Counted from the stretch's first letter, positions 45,697 through 55,700 are shown. The stretch: 64,000 bases of DNA from an uncultured Thiohalocapsa sp. (GCF_913063425.1 NZ_CAJXYK010000029.1:1-64000), one strand, 5' to 3'. Program-made: numbers and translations. Notes: a model not told the origin generated them from the sequence alone.

Positions 45697-47832
45697 GTGT
45701 CTCGACTGACAGAGCTGTTGGCACAGGCCAAAGCCAAAGACCCGCAACTGGGCGCGGACCTGGAGCGGGAATTCAAGATACTCTCCGCCCGCCGCGCCTT
45801 CGGGCTCAACTTCGAGCGCCACCGGCCGGAAGCCGCGGAGCTGCCGCAGACCCCCGTACGCAGGGGCGACAAGGTGCGGCTGCTGCCGTCCAGAGGGTCG
45901 GGCAACAAAGGGGATCAGCGCCTCTGGCGGGTCACGGCAGTCCAGGGCACAGGCGAAGAGCGCGCGGCAAAGATCCAGGCGCTCGGCGCCGACACCCCCG
46001 AGACCTGCCGGGTGCCGGTGGCGGATCTGGTGGTGGTCGCAGAGTTCCGGGACCTGATCTATCCCGGCCTCGTCAGCACCGGCCGGGTGGAACGCGGCGG
46101 CGACAAGCCCTGCCACACCGTCATCAACGGCGAGAACTATCTGGCCTTGCGCGCGCTCACCTACACCCATCGCGGCAGGATCGACGCGATCTACATCGAC
46201 CCGCCCTACAACACCGGCGCCAAGGACTGGAAGTACAACAACGATTACGTCGAGGCCGATGATGCCTATCGGCACAGCAAGTGGCTGGCGATGATGGAGC
46301 GGCGGTTGAAGCTGGCGAAGGAATTGCTGAATCCCGCGAGATCTATCTTGATTGTCACCATTGACGAAAAAGAGGTGAACCGGCTGGGGCTGCTATTGGA
46401 GCAGATGTTCCCGAATGCTCGGGCTCAGCTGGTCACAATCGTGATCAATGCACCAGGACAATCACGTGACCAACAATTGGCCCGTGTTGATGAGTATGCG
46501 TTTTTCCTCTTTTTTGGAGAGGCGAGAGCAGTTGCAGGACCAGACGACCTGCTGAACGAGAAGACCTCGCATAATCCTGCCGTCGTGCGCTGGGAGTCCC
46601 TGCTGCGCAGTGGGACCAACTCGCGCCGCGCAGACCGTCCCGCTCTTTTCTATCCAATCTACACTGACTCAGCAACCAACCGTGTCATTGGCGTTGGTGA
46701 ATCCAAGGAACTGGCAGTACCGAGGGACGCATGGGAGGTTCCAGCAGGAGCTAGAGCTATCTGGCCCCTAAAGAGTGATGGCTCTGAAGGTAATTGGCGC
46801 GCATCTCAAAAATATTTGATCGACCTCTTGAGTCAAGGGTATGCCAGAATCGGCTCAATTCGTGAAGATGAAGGCAGAGGAACGGTATGGTATCTGGGGA
46901 AGTCTGCAATAAGCAAGATCAGCACCGGCGAATTCAGAGTTGTTGGGAAGCATGACTGCGGCGCGGTACTTGTGGAACCAGCGAAGGACACAAAACCTAG
47001 AACCGTGATACCAAAAACGGTTTGGAGTCGGCCCTCCCACCACGCTGGTTGGCACGGGAGCGCTATGGTGCGCGCACAACTCCCAGGTCGCTCCTTCCCG
47101 TTTCCAAAGTCACTCTACGCGGTCGAGGACGCACTGCGCATCGCTGTTGGCAATTCTCACAGAGCCGTGATCCTCGATTTTTTCGCCGGCTCCGGCACCA
47201 CCGCCCACGCCGTGATGCGCCTGAACCGCCAGGACGGCGGCCGGCGCCAGTGCATCCTAGTGACGAACAACGAGGTCGGCGCGGACGAGCAGAAGGCGCT
47301 GCGAGCGCAGGGGCTTCGACCCGGCGACCCGGAGTGGGAGCAACAGGGCATCTGCGAGCACATCACCAAGCCCAGGGTGCAGGCGGTCATCACGGGCTGC
47401 ACGCCGGAGGGCGAGCCGATTCAGGGCGACTACAAGTTCACTGACCAGTTCCCGATGGCCGAGGGCTTTGCCGAGAACGCGGAATTCTTTACGCTGACCT
47501 TCGAGAACTCCGTCGCGGTGGACCACAACCTGGCCTTTGCGCGCATCGCGCCGCTTTTGTGGCTGCGCGCCGGGAGCGAGGGCCGGCGCATCGATGCACT
47601 ACCGGAGGCGGGCTTTGCGCTGGCGGACACCTATGCGCTGCTGGCGGACCTCGATGCCGTCGCGCCCTTCTGCGCGGCGGTGGCGGCGGCGCCGGGACTT
47701 CGCATCGCCTACATCGTCACGGACGACGCCGGGCGCTTCCAGGCGGTGGCCCGCTGCCTGCCGGCGGGGGTGGAGCCGCTGCGGCTGTATGAGTCCTACC
47801 TCACGAACTTCCAGTTCGCCAACGGAGACTGA
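45697..47832 (+). CDS. mod: Type III methyltransferase (Mod), copy B
   Basis: The 711-residue protein is identical to copy A, with DPPYNTG at 168-174 and FAGSGTT near 497. Because the recognition region is also identical, the second copy adds dosage but not a new specificity. Confidence 0.92.
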   Translation: MSRLTELLAQAKAKDPQLGADLEREFKILSARRAFGLNFERHRPEAAELPQTPVRRGDKVRLLPSRGSGNKGDQRLWRVTAVQGTGEERAAKIQALGADTPETCRVPVADLVVVAEFRDLIYPGLVSTGRVERGGDKPCHTVINGENYLALRALTYTHRGRIDAIYIDPPYNTGAKDWKYNNDYVEADDAYRHSKWLAMMERRLKLAKELLNPARSILIVTIDEKEVNRLGLLLEQMFPNARAQLVTIVINAPGQSRDQQLARVDEYAFFLFFGEARAVAGPDDLLNEKTSHNPAVVRWESLLRSGTNSRRADRPALFYPIYTDSATNRVIGVGESKELAVPRDAWEVPAGARAIWPLKSDGSEGNWRASQKYLIDLLSQGYARIGSIREDEGRGTVWYLGKSAISKISTGEFRVVGKHDCGAVLVEPAKDTKPRTVIPKTVWSRPSHHAGWHGSAMVRAQLPGRSFPFPKSLYAVEDALRIAVGNSHRAVILDFFAGSGTTAHAVMRLNRQDGGRRQCILVTNNEVGADEQKALRAQGLRPGDPEWEQQGICEHITKPRVQAVITGCTPEGEPIQGDYKFTDQFPMAEGFAENAEFFTLTFENSVAVDHNLAFARIAPLLWLRAGSEGRRIDALPEAGFALADTYALLADLDAVAPFCAAVAAAPGLRIAYIVTDDAGRFQAVARCLPAGVEPLRLYESYLTNFQFANGD

Positions 47833-47835
47833 GCC

Positions 47836-50442
47836 GTGAAGTTCACGCTCAAGGACTATCAGGAAGACGCCGTGCGCGGCGTGCTCGAGAGACTGGTCAA
47901 GGCGCGCAAGCACTGGCATGCCGACCGCGACCGCTACGCCTTCGCGCTGGCGGCCACCACCGGCGCCGGCAAGACGGTGATGGCCGCCGCCGCGCTGGAG
48001 GCGCTCTTTCTCGGCAGCGACACCTTCGACTTCGAGGCCGATCCAGGCGCGGTGGTGATCTGGTTCAGTGATGATCCGTCGCTGAATGAGCAGACGCGCT
48101 TTCGGCTCGATGAGGCATCCGACGGCCTGCAGGGCCGATTGCAGCCCGTCGACAACAGGTTCTGTCAGGAGAAATTCAACCCCGGCAGGATCTATTTCCT
48201 GAACACCCAGAAGCTCGGCAAGAACAGCCTCCTGGTGCGCGGGCACGAGCCGGACCCGGCGACCGCCGCACAGGCCGAGCTGGGGTTGGAAATGCGCCCG
48301 GACCTGCGCTCGAACACCATCTGGGACACCATTCGCAACACCATCGAAGACCCGGCCTTGACCCTGTATCTGGTGCTGGATGAAGCACACCGCGGTATGG
48401 GCACACCGAGCAAGACCGCCGCGGCGGACCGCTTCACCATCGTGCGGCGCCTCATCAACGGCGCGGGGTCGGTGCCGGCCATTCCGGTGGTCTGGGGTAT
48501 CTCCGCGACCATCGAGCGCTTCACCGCGTCTTTCCCGGACATGCATGGCCGCGCCACCTTTCCTGATGTCACGGTAGACGCGGCCAAGGTCCAGGCGTCC
48601 GGGCTGCTCAAGGACACCATTGTCCTGGACATCCCTAAGGACGCGGGTCAATACGACACGGTGCTGCTGCGCCGTGCCACGGAGAAGCTGAAGGCAGCGA
48701 GCGACGCCTGGGCGGCCTACGCCAAGCGCGAAGGCGACACCGCGCCGGTGCTGCCGCTGATGGTGCTTCAGGTGCCTAATGCGCCGGACCACGACGAGAT
48801 CGGCCGCGCGCTGAAGGTGATCCTGGACACCTGGCCGGCGCTGAATCCCGGGCATTTCGCCCATGTCTTCGGCGAGCACAGCACGCGGACCTTCGGCCCC
48901 TATACCCTGCCCTACATCTCCCCGGAGCAGGTGCAGGACGCCTCCGATGTGCGTGTGCTCGTGGCCAAGGACGCCATCAGCACCGGCTGGGACTGCCCAC
49001 GGGCGGAGGTGATGATCTCCTTCCGCCACGCAAAGGACCGCACCCACATCACCCAGCTCATGGGCCGCATGGTGCGTACGCCGCTGGCCCGGCGGATTCC
49101 TGGGGATGATCGGCTCAATGCCGTCGAGTGCCTGCTGCCGTTCTTCGACGCCAAGTCGGTCAACGCGGTTGCCGATGCACTGATGTACGGCGGCGACGGC
49201 GGCCCGCCCGTGGAGGGCCGGCGCGTGCTCATCAGCCAACGGGAGATGACGCCGAACCCGGCCGTGCCCGAGGCGGTGTGGGAGGCCTTCGCCACGCTGC
49301 CGTCGCAGAAGCTGCCACCGCGGGAGGCCAAGCCCGTGCGGCGGCTGACGCTGCTGGCCCACGAGCTGGCGGCCGACGGCCTGCTGCCGAATGCCGGAAA
49401 GGAGGCCCATGCGGAGCTGTTCCAGGTGCTGGACGCGGCCCAGGCGCGCTATGCGGACAAGCTCGCGGCTGCCCGGGCGAAGGTGCTTGTGGTGGAGGGG
49501 CAGACGCTGACGGCGGACCTGAAGGGCAAGCAAAAGAGCCTGGACAAGTTCTTCGAGCACGCCGACTACCCGGTGATCGAAGCCGCTTACCGCGGCGCGC
49601 GGCGCGCACTGGGCGCCGACCTGTGCAAGCGCTACGCGGAAAGGTTGGCCGAAAAGAACAGAACCGCAGAGGCGCCGGAAGACGCACTCATGTCGGCCCA
49701 CGCGGACATCGCAGCACTTGGCCTGGTGCCGGACGTGAAGACCTATCTCGAGGCCGAGGCCGCGAAGCTCGCCGACGCCTGGCAGGACGCGCATCGCGTC
49801 GCGATCAAGGGCCTCTCGGACAAGCGCCGCGAGGTCTACGACACCGTCAAGCAGATGAGCACGGAGCCGCAGGACAGCGAACTGGAGCAGCCGACGGTGT
49901 GGATGGAGCCGACGGTGGTCCGCAACCCGGATGGCAGCGAGACGCCATTGCCGACCTATGCGCATCACCTGATGTGCGATGCGTTAGGCCAATTCCCGGC
50001 GGACATGAACGATTGGGAGCGGCGTGTGCTGAAGACCGAGATGCAGCGCCCGGGCTTCGTCGCCTGGTACCGCAACCCGTCACGCGCCGGCAGTTATTCC
50101 CTGGGCATCGCCTACGTCGCGGGCGAGAGCACGCGGATGGTGCGACCGGATTTCTTGATCTTCGCGAAGCAGGCGGACGGCTCCATGGCCGTGGACATCG
50201 TGGACCCGCACGGGACGCAGCTCAGCGACGCGCTGGCGAAGCTGCGGGGGCTTGCCGCCTACGCGGAAAAGCATGCCGCGAAGGTCCGACGCGTCGACGC
50301 CATTGCAGCCGTGGGGAACGAGCTGAAGGTGCTGGACCTCACCGTCCCCGGAGTGCGGGAGGCCGTTGCCGTTGCCGCGGACGCGCACAGCCTCTACGAA
50401 GGACCCCATGCAAGTGACTATTCGCCCGCCCCAGGCATGTGA
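47836..50442 (+). CDS. res: Type III restriction subunit (Res), copy B
   Basis: The 868-residue protein is identical to copy A (Walker A TTGAGKT near 41-47, DEAH near 182). It starts three bases after mod. The same reservation about the incomplete PD-(D/E)xK motif near 780-790 applies. Confidence 0.9.
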   Translation: MKFTLKDYQEDAVRGVLERLVKARKHWHADRDRYAFALAATTGAGKTVMAAAALEALFLGSDTFDFEADPGAVVIWFSDDPSLNEQTRFRLDEASDGLQGRLQPVDNRFCQEKFNPGRIYFLNTQKLGKNSLLVRGHEPDPATAAQAELGLEMRPDLRSNTIWDTIRNTIEDPALTLYLVLDEAHRGMGTPSKTAAADRFTIVRRLINGAGSVPAIPVVWGISATIERFTASFPDMHGRATFPDVTVDAAKVQASGLLKDTIVLDIPKDAGQYDTVLLRRATEKLKAASDAWAAYAKREGDTAPVLPLMVLQVPNAPDHDEIGRALKVILDTWPALNPGHFAHVFGEHSTRTFGPYTLPYISPEQVQDASDVRVLVAKDAISTGWDCPRAEVMISFRHAKDRTHITQLMGRMVRTPLARRIPGDDRLNAVECLLPFFDAKSVNAVADALMYGGDGGPPVEGRRVLISQREMTPNPAVPEAVWEAFATLPSQKLPPREAKPVRRLTLLAHELAADGLLPNAGKEAHAELFQVLDAAQARYADKLAAARAKVLVVEGQTLTADLKGKQKSLDKFFEHADYPVIEAAYRGARRALGADLCKRYAERLAEKNRTAEAPEDALMSAHADIAALGLVPDVKTYLEAEAAKLADAWQDAHRVAIKGLSDKRREVYDTVKQMSTEPQDSELEQPTVWMEPTVVRNPDGSETPLPTYAHHLMCDALGQFPADMNDWERRVLKTEMQRPGFVAWYRNPSRAGSYSLGIAYVAGESTRMVRPDFLIFAKQADGSMAVDIVDPHGTQLSDALAKLRGLAAYAEKHAAKVRRVDAIAAVGNELKVLDLTVPGVREAVAVAADAHSLYEGPHASDYSPAPGM

Positions 50443-50483
50443 CGAAGGGGCTTCGATCCCACCAGGCCAGCAACAGGTGACGC

Positions 50484-50726
50484 ATGCACACCGTAACCGC
50501 AGAACACGCCAAGGCCCATCTCGAGGAGCTGATCGCGCAAACCGCGGCCGACCACCAGCCGATACAGATCACCGGAGAGCAAGCGAGCGCGGTCATCCTG
50601 GCGCAGAAGGACTGGAACGCCATCGCAGAGACCCTCTACCTGAGCGCCATCCCGGGCATGACCGACAGCTTGCGCGAGGGCATGCAGGCGACGGCTGCGG
50701 AGCTCAGCGACAAGGTCGACTGGTAG
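50484..50726 (+). CDS. Phd/YefM-type antitoxin without toxin, copy B
   Basis: Identical 80-residue protein to 40199-40441, again followed within five bases by the convergent regulator stop and therefore without a toxin gene. Confidence 0.8.
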   Translation: MHTVTAEHAKAHLEELIAQTAADHQPIQITGEQASAVILAQKDWNAIAETLYLSAIPGMTDSLREGMQATAAELSDKVDW

Positions 50727-50731
50727 CCTTC

Positions 50732-51349
50732 CTATTGCACCTCCGCCCCCGCAATCATCACCATCCGCACCAGCTCCGCCAGCGAATCCGCGCGCATCTT
50801 GTCCATGACCCGGGCGCGGTGGACCTCGACGGTCTTGGCGCTGACGCCGAGCGCAGTGGCAATCTCTTTGTTGGATCTGCCGTCGGTGACCATGGTCATG
50901 ACCTCGTGCTCGCGGGGCGTGAGCTCCGCCATGCGTGCGGCGATGTCGGCCCGCTGTGCGCGCAGGGCGCGCTGCTTTTCGTCGTGCTGGAGGGCGTTGC
51001 GGATGCTGACGATGAGCGCCTCGTCGTCGAAGGGCTTCTCGATGAAGTCCACGGCGCCGTTCTTCATGGCCTTGACGGCCATGGACACATCACCGTGGCC
51101 GGTGATGATGATCACCGGGATGCGGTGCTCGCGCTTGGCGAGGTAGGCCTGCAGCTCCAGCCCACTCATGCCGGGCATGCGCACGTCGAGCAGCAGGCAG
51201 CCGGCGCGGCCCGGGTAGTAGGCATCCAGAAAGGCCTGAGCGGAGTCGTAGGTCTCCACCCGCATGCCCATGGACTCGATGAGCCATTGCAGGGAGCTGC
51301 GCATGGCCTGGTCGTCGTCGACGACGAAGACGGTCTCTTCCCGGCTCAT
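50732..51349 (-). CDS. FixJ/TodT-family response regulator, copy B
   Basis: The 205-residue protein is identical to copy A (Asp55, Lys105, LuxR-type DNA-binding domain). Here it is coupled to the complete kinase by an ATGA overlap at 51346-51349, so this is the copy with a native promoter. It should act as the transcriptional output of that kinase. Confidence 0.93.
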   Translation of the reverse strand: MSREETVFVVDDDQAMRSSLQWLIESMGMRVETYDSAQAFLDAYYPGRAGCLLLDVRMPGMSGLELQAYLAKREHRIPVIIITGHGDVSMAVKAMKNGAVDFIEKPFDDEALIVSIRNALQHDEKQRALRAQRADIAARMAELTPREHEVMTMVTDGRSNKEIATALGVSAKTVEVHRARVMDKMRADSLAELVRMVMIAGAEVQ

Positions 51350-54018
51350 CGGCCCGCCTCCGCCACCGTCGGCTCAGCCTCGGCCCCTTCGACGTCAGGG
51401 ACCTGCTCCGGCGCAGGAGCCGCAGCGAGCGCCTCCGCCGCCAGCGGCAGGTGCACATGGAACACCGTGCCCCGCCCGGGCTCGGATTCGGCGCGGATTT
51501 CGCCGCCGTGGTCGTCGATGATGGTCTGACTGATGGCCAGCCCCATGCCCATACCGGTCTCCTTCGTGGTGTAGAACGGATCGAACAGGTGCGCCATGCG
51601 CTCCTCGGGAATGCCGGGGCCGTTGTCGGCGACGCCGACGATGGCCTCCGTGCCGCGCGCCAACGTGAAGATGGCCAGGTGGCGGTCTTTCACAGGCTTG
51701 TCCTCCAGCGCATCCAGGGCGTTGCGGACCAGATTCAGCAGCACCTGCTCGATCTGCACCAGATCCACACTGACCGGGATCTCGCCCTCGGCCAAGTCCA
51801 GCTCGATGCGCAGCTCGAGCTTACCGGTCTCGAACTCCAGAAAGCCGCACACCTCCCGCACCATGTAGTTGAGGTCCACGACGCTGCGCACCGGCGCCTG
51901 CTTGCCCACCAGCGCCCGCAGCCGGCGGATGATCTCGCCGGCGCGCTGGGCCTGGGCGGAGATCTGGCGCATGGCCTCCACCAGCGGCGCCGTCTCCAGT
52001 ATCCCGCTCTGCAGCCGCCGGCTCGCCCCTTTGGCGTAGTTGACGATGGCCGACAGGGGCTGGTTCAGCTCGTGCGCCATACCCGTGGCCACCTCCCCCA
52101 TGGTGGAGAGCCGGCACACGTGCACCAGCTCCGACTGGTGCTGGCGGGATTCCTGCTCCGCCCGACGTACGGCGGTGATGTCGCGGGCGTAGATGTTCAC
52201 ATACCCGAGGTCCGTGATGGGCACGAACAGCAGGGAGTAGATCTGCTCGCCCTGATCGTCCTCGCATTCGTGGTTGAGACCGTCGTCCAGCACCGCGTGC
52301 ACTTCCTCGATCCAGGCCAGCGGCAGCAGCTGCCCAGGGCCACTGCCCCAGGCCAGGGTCAGCGGGCGGCTCGCGGCATTGGCATAGACGATGAGCCCCT
52401 CGGCGTTGACGCGCAGGATGGGATTGGGGCTTTCGCTGGCGAACCGCGCCAGGCTCTTGATCTCCCGCTCCGCCGCCTTGCGCTGGGTGGCGTCGTGGAT
52501 GTAGAGCGTGTAGACGCGCTCGTCGTCGATGTCGATGGGGACGATGGACATCTCCACCGGAAAGCGCGAGCCGTCCGCCCGCTTGGCCCAAAGCTCGCCG
52601 CGGGCGTGCGGGCGGCGGTGGCCGTGCTGGCGGCGACCGGACTCCGAGAGCATCCCGAGAAAGGCGGCATGCTCCGCCGGGTCCAGGAAGCGCCGCGCGA
52701 AGTCGCCGTTGAGGGCGTTCACCGGTGTCAGACCCAGCATGGCCTCGGCCATGGGGTTGTAGTCGATGATGAGCCCGGCGCGGTCCAGGCTCACGATGGC
52801 GTCCAGGGATGCCTCCATGATGGCCGCCTTGAGCGCCTCGGTCTCGCGCATCTCGTGGGCGTGGCGGCGGTTCATCTCCTCCCGCGCCTTGAGTACCAGG
52901 TTGGTGAAGTGCTGGATCCAGTCCTCCAGCAGCAGCAGCTGGTTGCCGCCGCGCTTGAAGTTGGGCTGCTCGATCTCGAGCGCCCGCTGCGAGAACCGCG
53001 TCATGCGCGTCAGCACCCGGTTCAGGCGCGCGGACACCAGATAGATCACCAGGGTGAACACGGCGATGAACACCAGGGCCGCGATGAGCCGCTGGTTGCG
53101 CTCGAACTCCACCACCCGCTCGGTCATCTTCTCCACGCTGGAATGCGGGATGAAGGTCGCGAAGAGCATGTTCCAGTTGGAGCCTTCGTACTCCGGCAGC
53201 GACTGGGAAGTGACCACGAACTCATCCCCCCACTGCTCCAGCAGGGTGCCGGGGATCAGCTCCTGCGGCTCGTTGGTGGCGAGGATGCGCTGCTCGTCGG
53301 AGTCCACCAGCGCCACCGCCGAGCTGTCCGCGGACACGCTGCCCTCGGACGCCTCCAGAAAGGCCGTGTCGATGGGCACCACCACCACCAGATGGCCCAT
53401 GCCGTAGCCGCCGGCGTCTTCCACCCGGTCGCTCACCACCAGGTAGGGCGCATCGCCGGCACGGGCGAGCACCGTGCGCACGTCATCGCCCTCGCCCACC
53501 CAGGTGGCGGCGTCCGCGAGGAGCTCCGGCGCCAGGGCCTTGCGCCCCGCCTGGTAGATCTCCCGCACCTGGCCGCGGGTGTCCATCAACAGCACATGGC
53601 TCGGCGCCAGCAGCGCATTGCGCTCGAAGAAGTCCGGCAGCCAGAACGGGCGGAACTGCTCGTACACCACCGGCTCCACGTCCTCTTCCGGAAACCAGAA
53701 CAGCGGCTCCAGGTACTGCGCAAGCCGGCGGTGATTGGCCAGGAGCCGCGCCGTGGCGGCGTAGTTGTTCATGTACTGATCGAAGCGCAGCAGGCTCTCG
53801 CGCGAGCGCAGATCCAGCCGCGCCGTGAGCTCCTTGTTGAAGATGCGCTCCACCGCCCGGCTCTGCACATGGTCCAGCACGCCCCACACGGCGAGCCCGG
53901 CCACAAGCCCGATGAGGATCGCAATGAGCGGCATGGGCAGATGCCGCAACACTCGGTAGACCGCTGGCTTCACAGAGACTCTCGGCAGCGTCGGGCTTCT
54001 GTTCATGGGGGCTTTCAC
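51346..54018 (-). CDS. FixL/TodS-like membrane histidine kinase with two PAS domains
   Basis: An 890-residue kinase (886 if the ATG at 54006 is the start; the frame opens with a GTG at 54018). Helix 1 is about 28-47 (MPLIAILIGLVAGLAVWGVL), followed by a large periplasmic sensor region (about 50-305) and helix 2 (about 309-330, LIAALVFIAVFTLVIYLVSA). Two PAS domains follow (about 395-515, with LDAIVSLDRAGLIIDYNPMA, and about 525-640). HisKA carries the phospho-acceptor His near 648 in GEVATGMAHELNQPLSAIV; HATPase_c has VLLNLVRNALDA, DNGPGIPEE and GMGMGLAIS. The four-base overlap with the regulator gene marks a two-component pair. I see no heme-type PAS motif, so the signal is open. Confidence 0.93.
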   Translation of the reverse strand: MKAPMNRSPTLPRVSVKPAVYRVLRHLPMPLIAILIGLVAGLAVWGVLDHVQSRAVERIFNKELTARLDLRSRESLLRFDQYMNNYAATARLLANHRRLAQYLEPLFWFPEEDVEPVVYEQFRPFWLPDFFERNALLAPSHVLLMDTRGQVREIYQAGRKALAPELLADAATWVGEGDDVRTVLARAGDAPYLVVSDRVEDAGGYGMGHLVVVVPIDTAFLEASEGSVSADSSAVALVDSDEQRILATNEPQELIPGTLLEQWGDEFVVTSQSLPEYEGSNWNMLFATFIPHSSVEKMTERVVEFERNQRLIAALVFIAVFTLVIYLVSARLNRVLTRMTRFSQRALEIEQPNFKRGGNQLLLLEDWIQHFTNLVLKAREEMNRRHAHEMRETEALKAAIMEASLDAIVSLDRAGLIIDYNPMAEAMLGLTPVNALNGDFARRFLDPAEHAAFLGMLSESGRRQHGHRRPHARGELWAKRADGSRFPVEMSIVPIDIDDERVYTLYIHDATQRKAAEREIKSLARFASESPNPILRVNAEGLIVYANAASRPLTLAWGSGPGQLLPLAWIEEVHAVLDDGLNHECEDDQGEQIYSLLFVPITDLGYVNIYARDITAVRRAEQESRQHQSELVHVCRLSTMGEVATGMAHELNQPLSAIVNYAKGASRRLQSGILETAPLVEAMRQISAQAQRAGEIIRRLRALVGKQAPVRSVVDLNYMVREVCGFLEFETGKLELRIELDLAEGEIPVSVDLVQIEQVLLNLVRNALDALEDKPVKDRHLAIFTLARGTEAIVGVADNGPGIPEERMAHLFDPFYTTKETGMGMGLAISQTIIDDHGGEIRAESEPGRGTVFHVHLPLAAEALAAAPAPEQVPDVEGAEAEPTVAEAGR

Positions 54019-54221
54019 GACGGTCGGGAAGCGCTGAAGCCCAGTGGACGCCCCGGCTGAGTCCCCGAGCGGGACGGCTCCAGGCGTCAGCGCCCGCTCA
54101 GTCTAGCCGATGTGCAGGCGCCGAATCAGGCAGCGCAGAGCGCGCAGGAACCTTCCGGCCCCGCCGCGGCCCGATGCAGCAAATCAATGACAAGCCGGAG
54201 CGCCTCCCGCACACTGCCCTT

Positions 54222-54731
54222 ATGTCCGAGATCCAGACACCCGCCGCCGGCACACCCGCCGCCGACCTCCGGCCCGACCTTGCCCGCGCCCGCACCCCCG
54301 GCCTGCTGCGCCGGCTCGCCACCATGCTCTACGACCTGCTGCTGCTGGTGGGCGTGCTGGTGGTGGCGGCGGCGCTGTTCTACACCCTGTTCAACCTGCT
54401 CACCGGCAGCGAGGCCATCGCCGGCCCGGCGCGCTTCCTGTTCCAGGGCTACCTGCTGGCGGTGATCGCCGGCTACTACGTCTATTTCTGGACCGGCGGC
54501 CGGCAGAGCCTCGGCATGCGCAGCTGGCGCACGCTGCTGCTGCGCGCCGACGGCGGCGAGCTGACGGCGGCCGATGCCCTGCGCCGCCTCGCCTTCGCCG
54601 CGCTGACGCTGCTGCCCCTGGGTGCGGGCCTGCTCTGGGTGCTGTTCGACCGCGACGGGCTCAGCTGGTACGACCGCCTGTCGCGCACGCGCCCGGTGCT
54701 GACGGTCAAGCCCGACCGCAAGCGACGCTGA
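54222..54731 (+). CDS. RDD family membrane protein
   Basis: A 169-residue protein from the ATG at 54222 (MSEIQTPAAGTPAAD). The RDD domain starts at PGLLRRLATMLYDLLLLVGVL; there are three to four helices (about 40-62, 78-98, 125-148), and DRLSRTRPVLT closes the domain. The RDD signature (R...D...D) is visible as LRRLATMLYD. Function is unknown in this branch; some members are cation antiporters. It is divergent from the FixL-like kinase with about 200 bp between. Confidence 0.85.
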   Translation: MSEIQTPAAGTPAADLRPDLARARTPGLLRRLATMLYDLLLLVGVLVVAAALFYTLFNLLTGSEAIAGPARFLFQGYLLAVIAGYYVYFWTGGRQSLGMRSWRTLLLRADGGELTAADALRRLAFAALTLLPLGAGLLWVLFDRDGLSWYDRLSRTRPVLTVKPDRKRR

Positions 54732-54979
54732 AGCGTAGGCATTCCGGCCCGCAACGGCCAGCGCCTTCCCACCACCCGCAAGCGCCCGCCAGGAACGGCA
54801 TCTGGTTGACGATTTCCAGGTGTTGGATCTGCATTGCATGTGTCCGTGTATCGAGGTGTGTTTGCGCTTCTCGTGATGCACGATGATCGGCCGGCGGCTT
54901 GCCGGCCACCAACGTTGCTGTCCGCCTGTGCCCGCGCTAGACTGGTCGGAATTCTGGTCAGACGGAAACGGATCGGCGC
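54732..54979. promoter_or_regulatory. Upstream region of the toxin-antitoxin pair
   Basis: It contains a perfect hairpin GGCCGGC-GGCTT-GCCGGCC (54889-54907) and two CTGGTC repeats 12 bp apart (54942-54947, 54954-54959) just before the antitoxin start. The direct repeats could be the autoregulation operator. This is pattern inference. Confidence 0.35.
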
Positions 54980-55288
54980 ATGAAGACGCTGCCACTCACC
55001 GAAGCCAAGGCCAAGCTAAGCGCCCTCATCGACGACTTGGCCACCGATGACGAGGAGGTCGTCATCACACGCAATGGCGTCGCCGCGGCCATCCTCGTGA
55101 GCCCCGATGAGTTTGAGCGCTGGCGGGAGACCCTGACCCTTCGGCTCGACACCGAGAGTATGGGAGAGATTCGTGCCGGACTCGATCAGCTCGAGGGCGG
55201 CAAGGCTCGGTACTACACGCTCGCAGAGCTGTTTGATGACGCGCACGGGCAGACGCCATCCGGCCAGCCCACAACCGACGGCGCGTGA
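54980..55288 (+). CDS. Phd/YefM-type antitoxin of a complete pair
   Basis: A 102-residue antitoxin. MKTLPLTEAKAKLSALIDDL is the N-terminal DNA-binding fold of Phd/YefM/RelB antitoxins, followed by EEVVITRNGVAAAILVSPDE; the C-terminal half (about 55-102, GLDQLEGGKARYYTLAELFD) is the toxin-binding arm. It overlaps the toxin start by GTGA at 55285-55288. The antitoxin should repress its own promoter. Unlike the two orphan antitoxins in the long repeat, this one has an intact partner. Confidence 0.88.
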   Translation: MKTLPLTEAKAKLSALIDDLATDDEEVVITRNGVAAAILVSPDEFERWRETLTLRLDTESMGEIRAGLDQLEGGKARYYTLAELFDDAHGQTPSGQPTTDGA

Positions 55289-55569
55289 CCGAATCCCACC
55301 GGCTCCGGGTGCCGGATCGGGTCGCGGCAACCATCCGCGGCCTGCATCCGACGCTGAAGCAGCAGATCCGGGCGGCGCTGCAAGTCCTCATCCAGCGTCC
55401 GGCCGCCGGCAAAGCACTGAAGAACGAGCTGGCGGGCCTGCGCAGCTACCGCGTCGGCCGGTCGCGGATCATCTATCGCCTTGCCGGTGAGCGCAGCATC
55501 GAGGTCGTCGCCATCGGCCCGCGGCGGACGATCTACGAGGAGACCTATCGGCTGCTGCGGCGGCCGTGA
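55285..55569 (+). CDS. ParE/RelE-superfamily toxin
   Basis: A 94-residue toxin-fold protein: HRLRVPDRVAATIRGLHPTL and KQQIRAALQVLIQRPAAGKA form the two N-terminal helices, and ELAGLRSYRVGRSRIIYRLA then IEVVAIGPRRTIYEETYRLL give the beta sheet typical of RelE/ParE (LRG.YRvR.G.yRviY). The family cuts mRNA on ribosomes (RelE) or poisons gyrase (ParE); which applies cannot be settled, although the Arg and Tyr residues favour RelE-type. It starts with a GTG inside the antitoxin stop. Confidence 0.87.
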   Translation: MTESHRLRVPDRVAATIRGLHPTLKQQIRAALQVLIQRPAAGKALKNELAGLRSYRVGRSRIIYRLAGERSIEVVAIGPRRTIYEETYRLLRRP

Positions 55570-55700
55570 ATCGGCTTCGCATGCGGGCGCGTGTCCAGCG
55601 GAGCGCGGTTGCCGCTGGACCCGCACCCACGCACCCTCTTTCGTGCCCGCCGCGACCGAAGCCCGCGCCATCGTCTTCAGGTAAGCATCAGAGCAGTCAG

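Larger units (their letters stand above)
44796..51364 (+). repeat. Long perfect direct repeat, copy B (6,569 bp)
   Basis: Second copy of 34511-41079. Here the left end falls inside a truncated MFS gene and the right end continues into the complete kinase gene. It is therefore the mirror case of copy A, whose left side is whole and right side is cut. Confidence 0.9.

Noticed and set aside
51451-54060. Plus-strand frame of 869 codons opposite the FixL-like kinase
   Set aside because: His/Arg/Gln-rich shadow; the kinase on the other strand has complete motifs.
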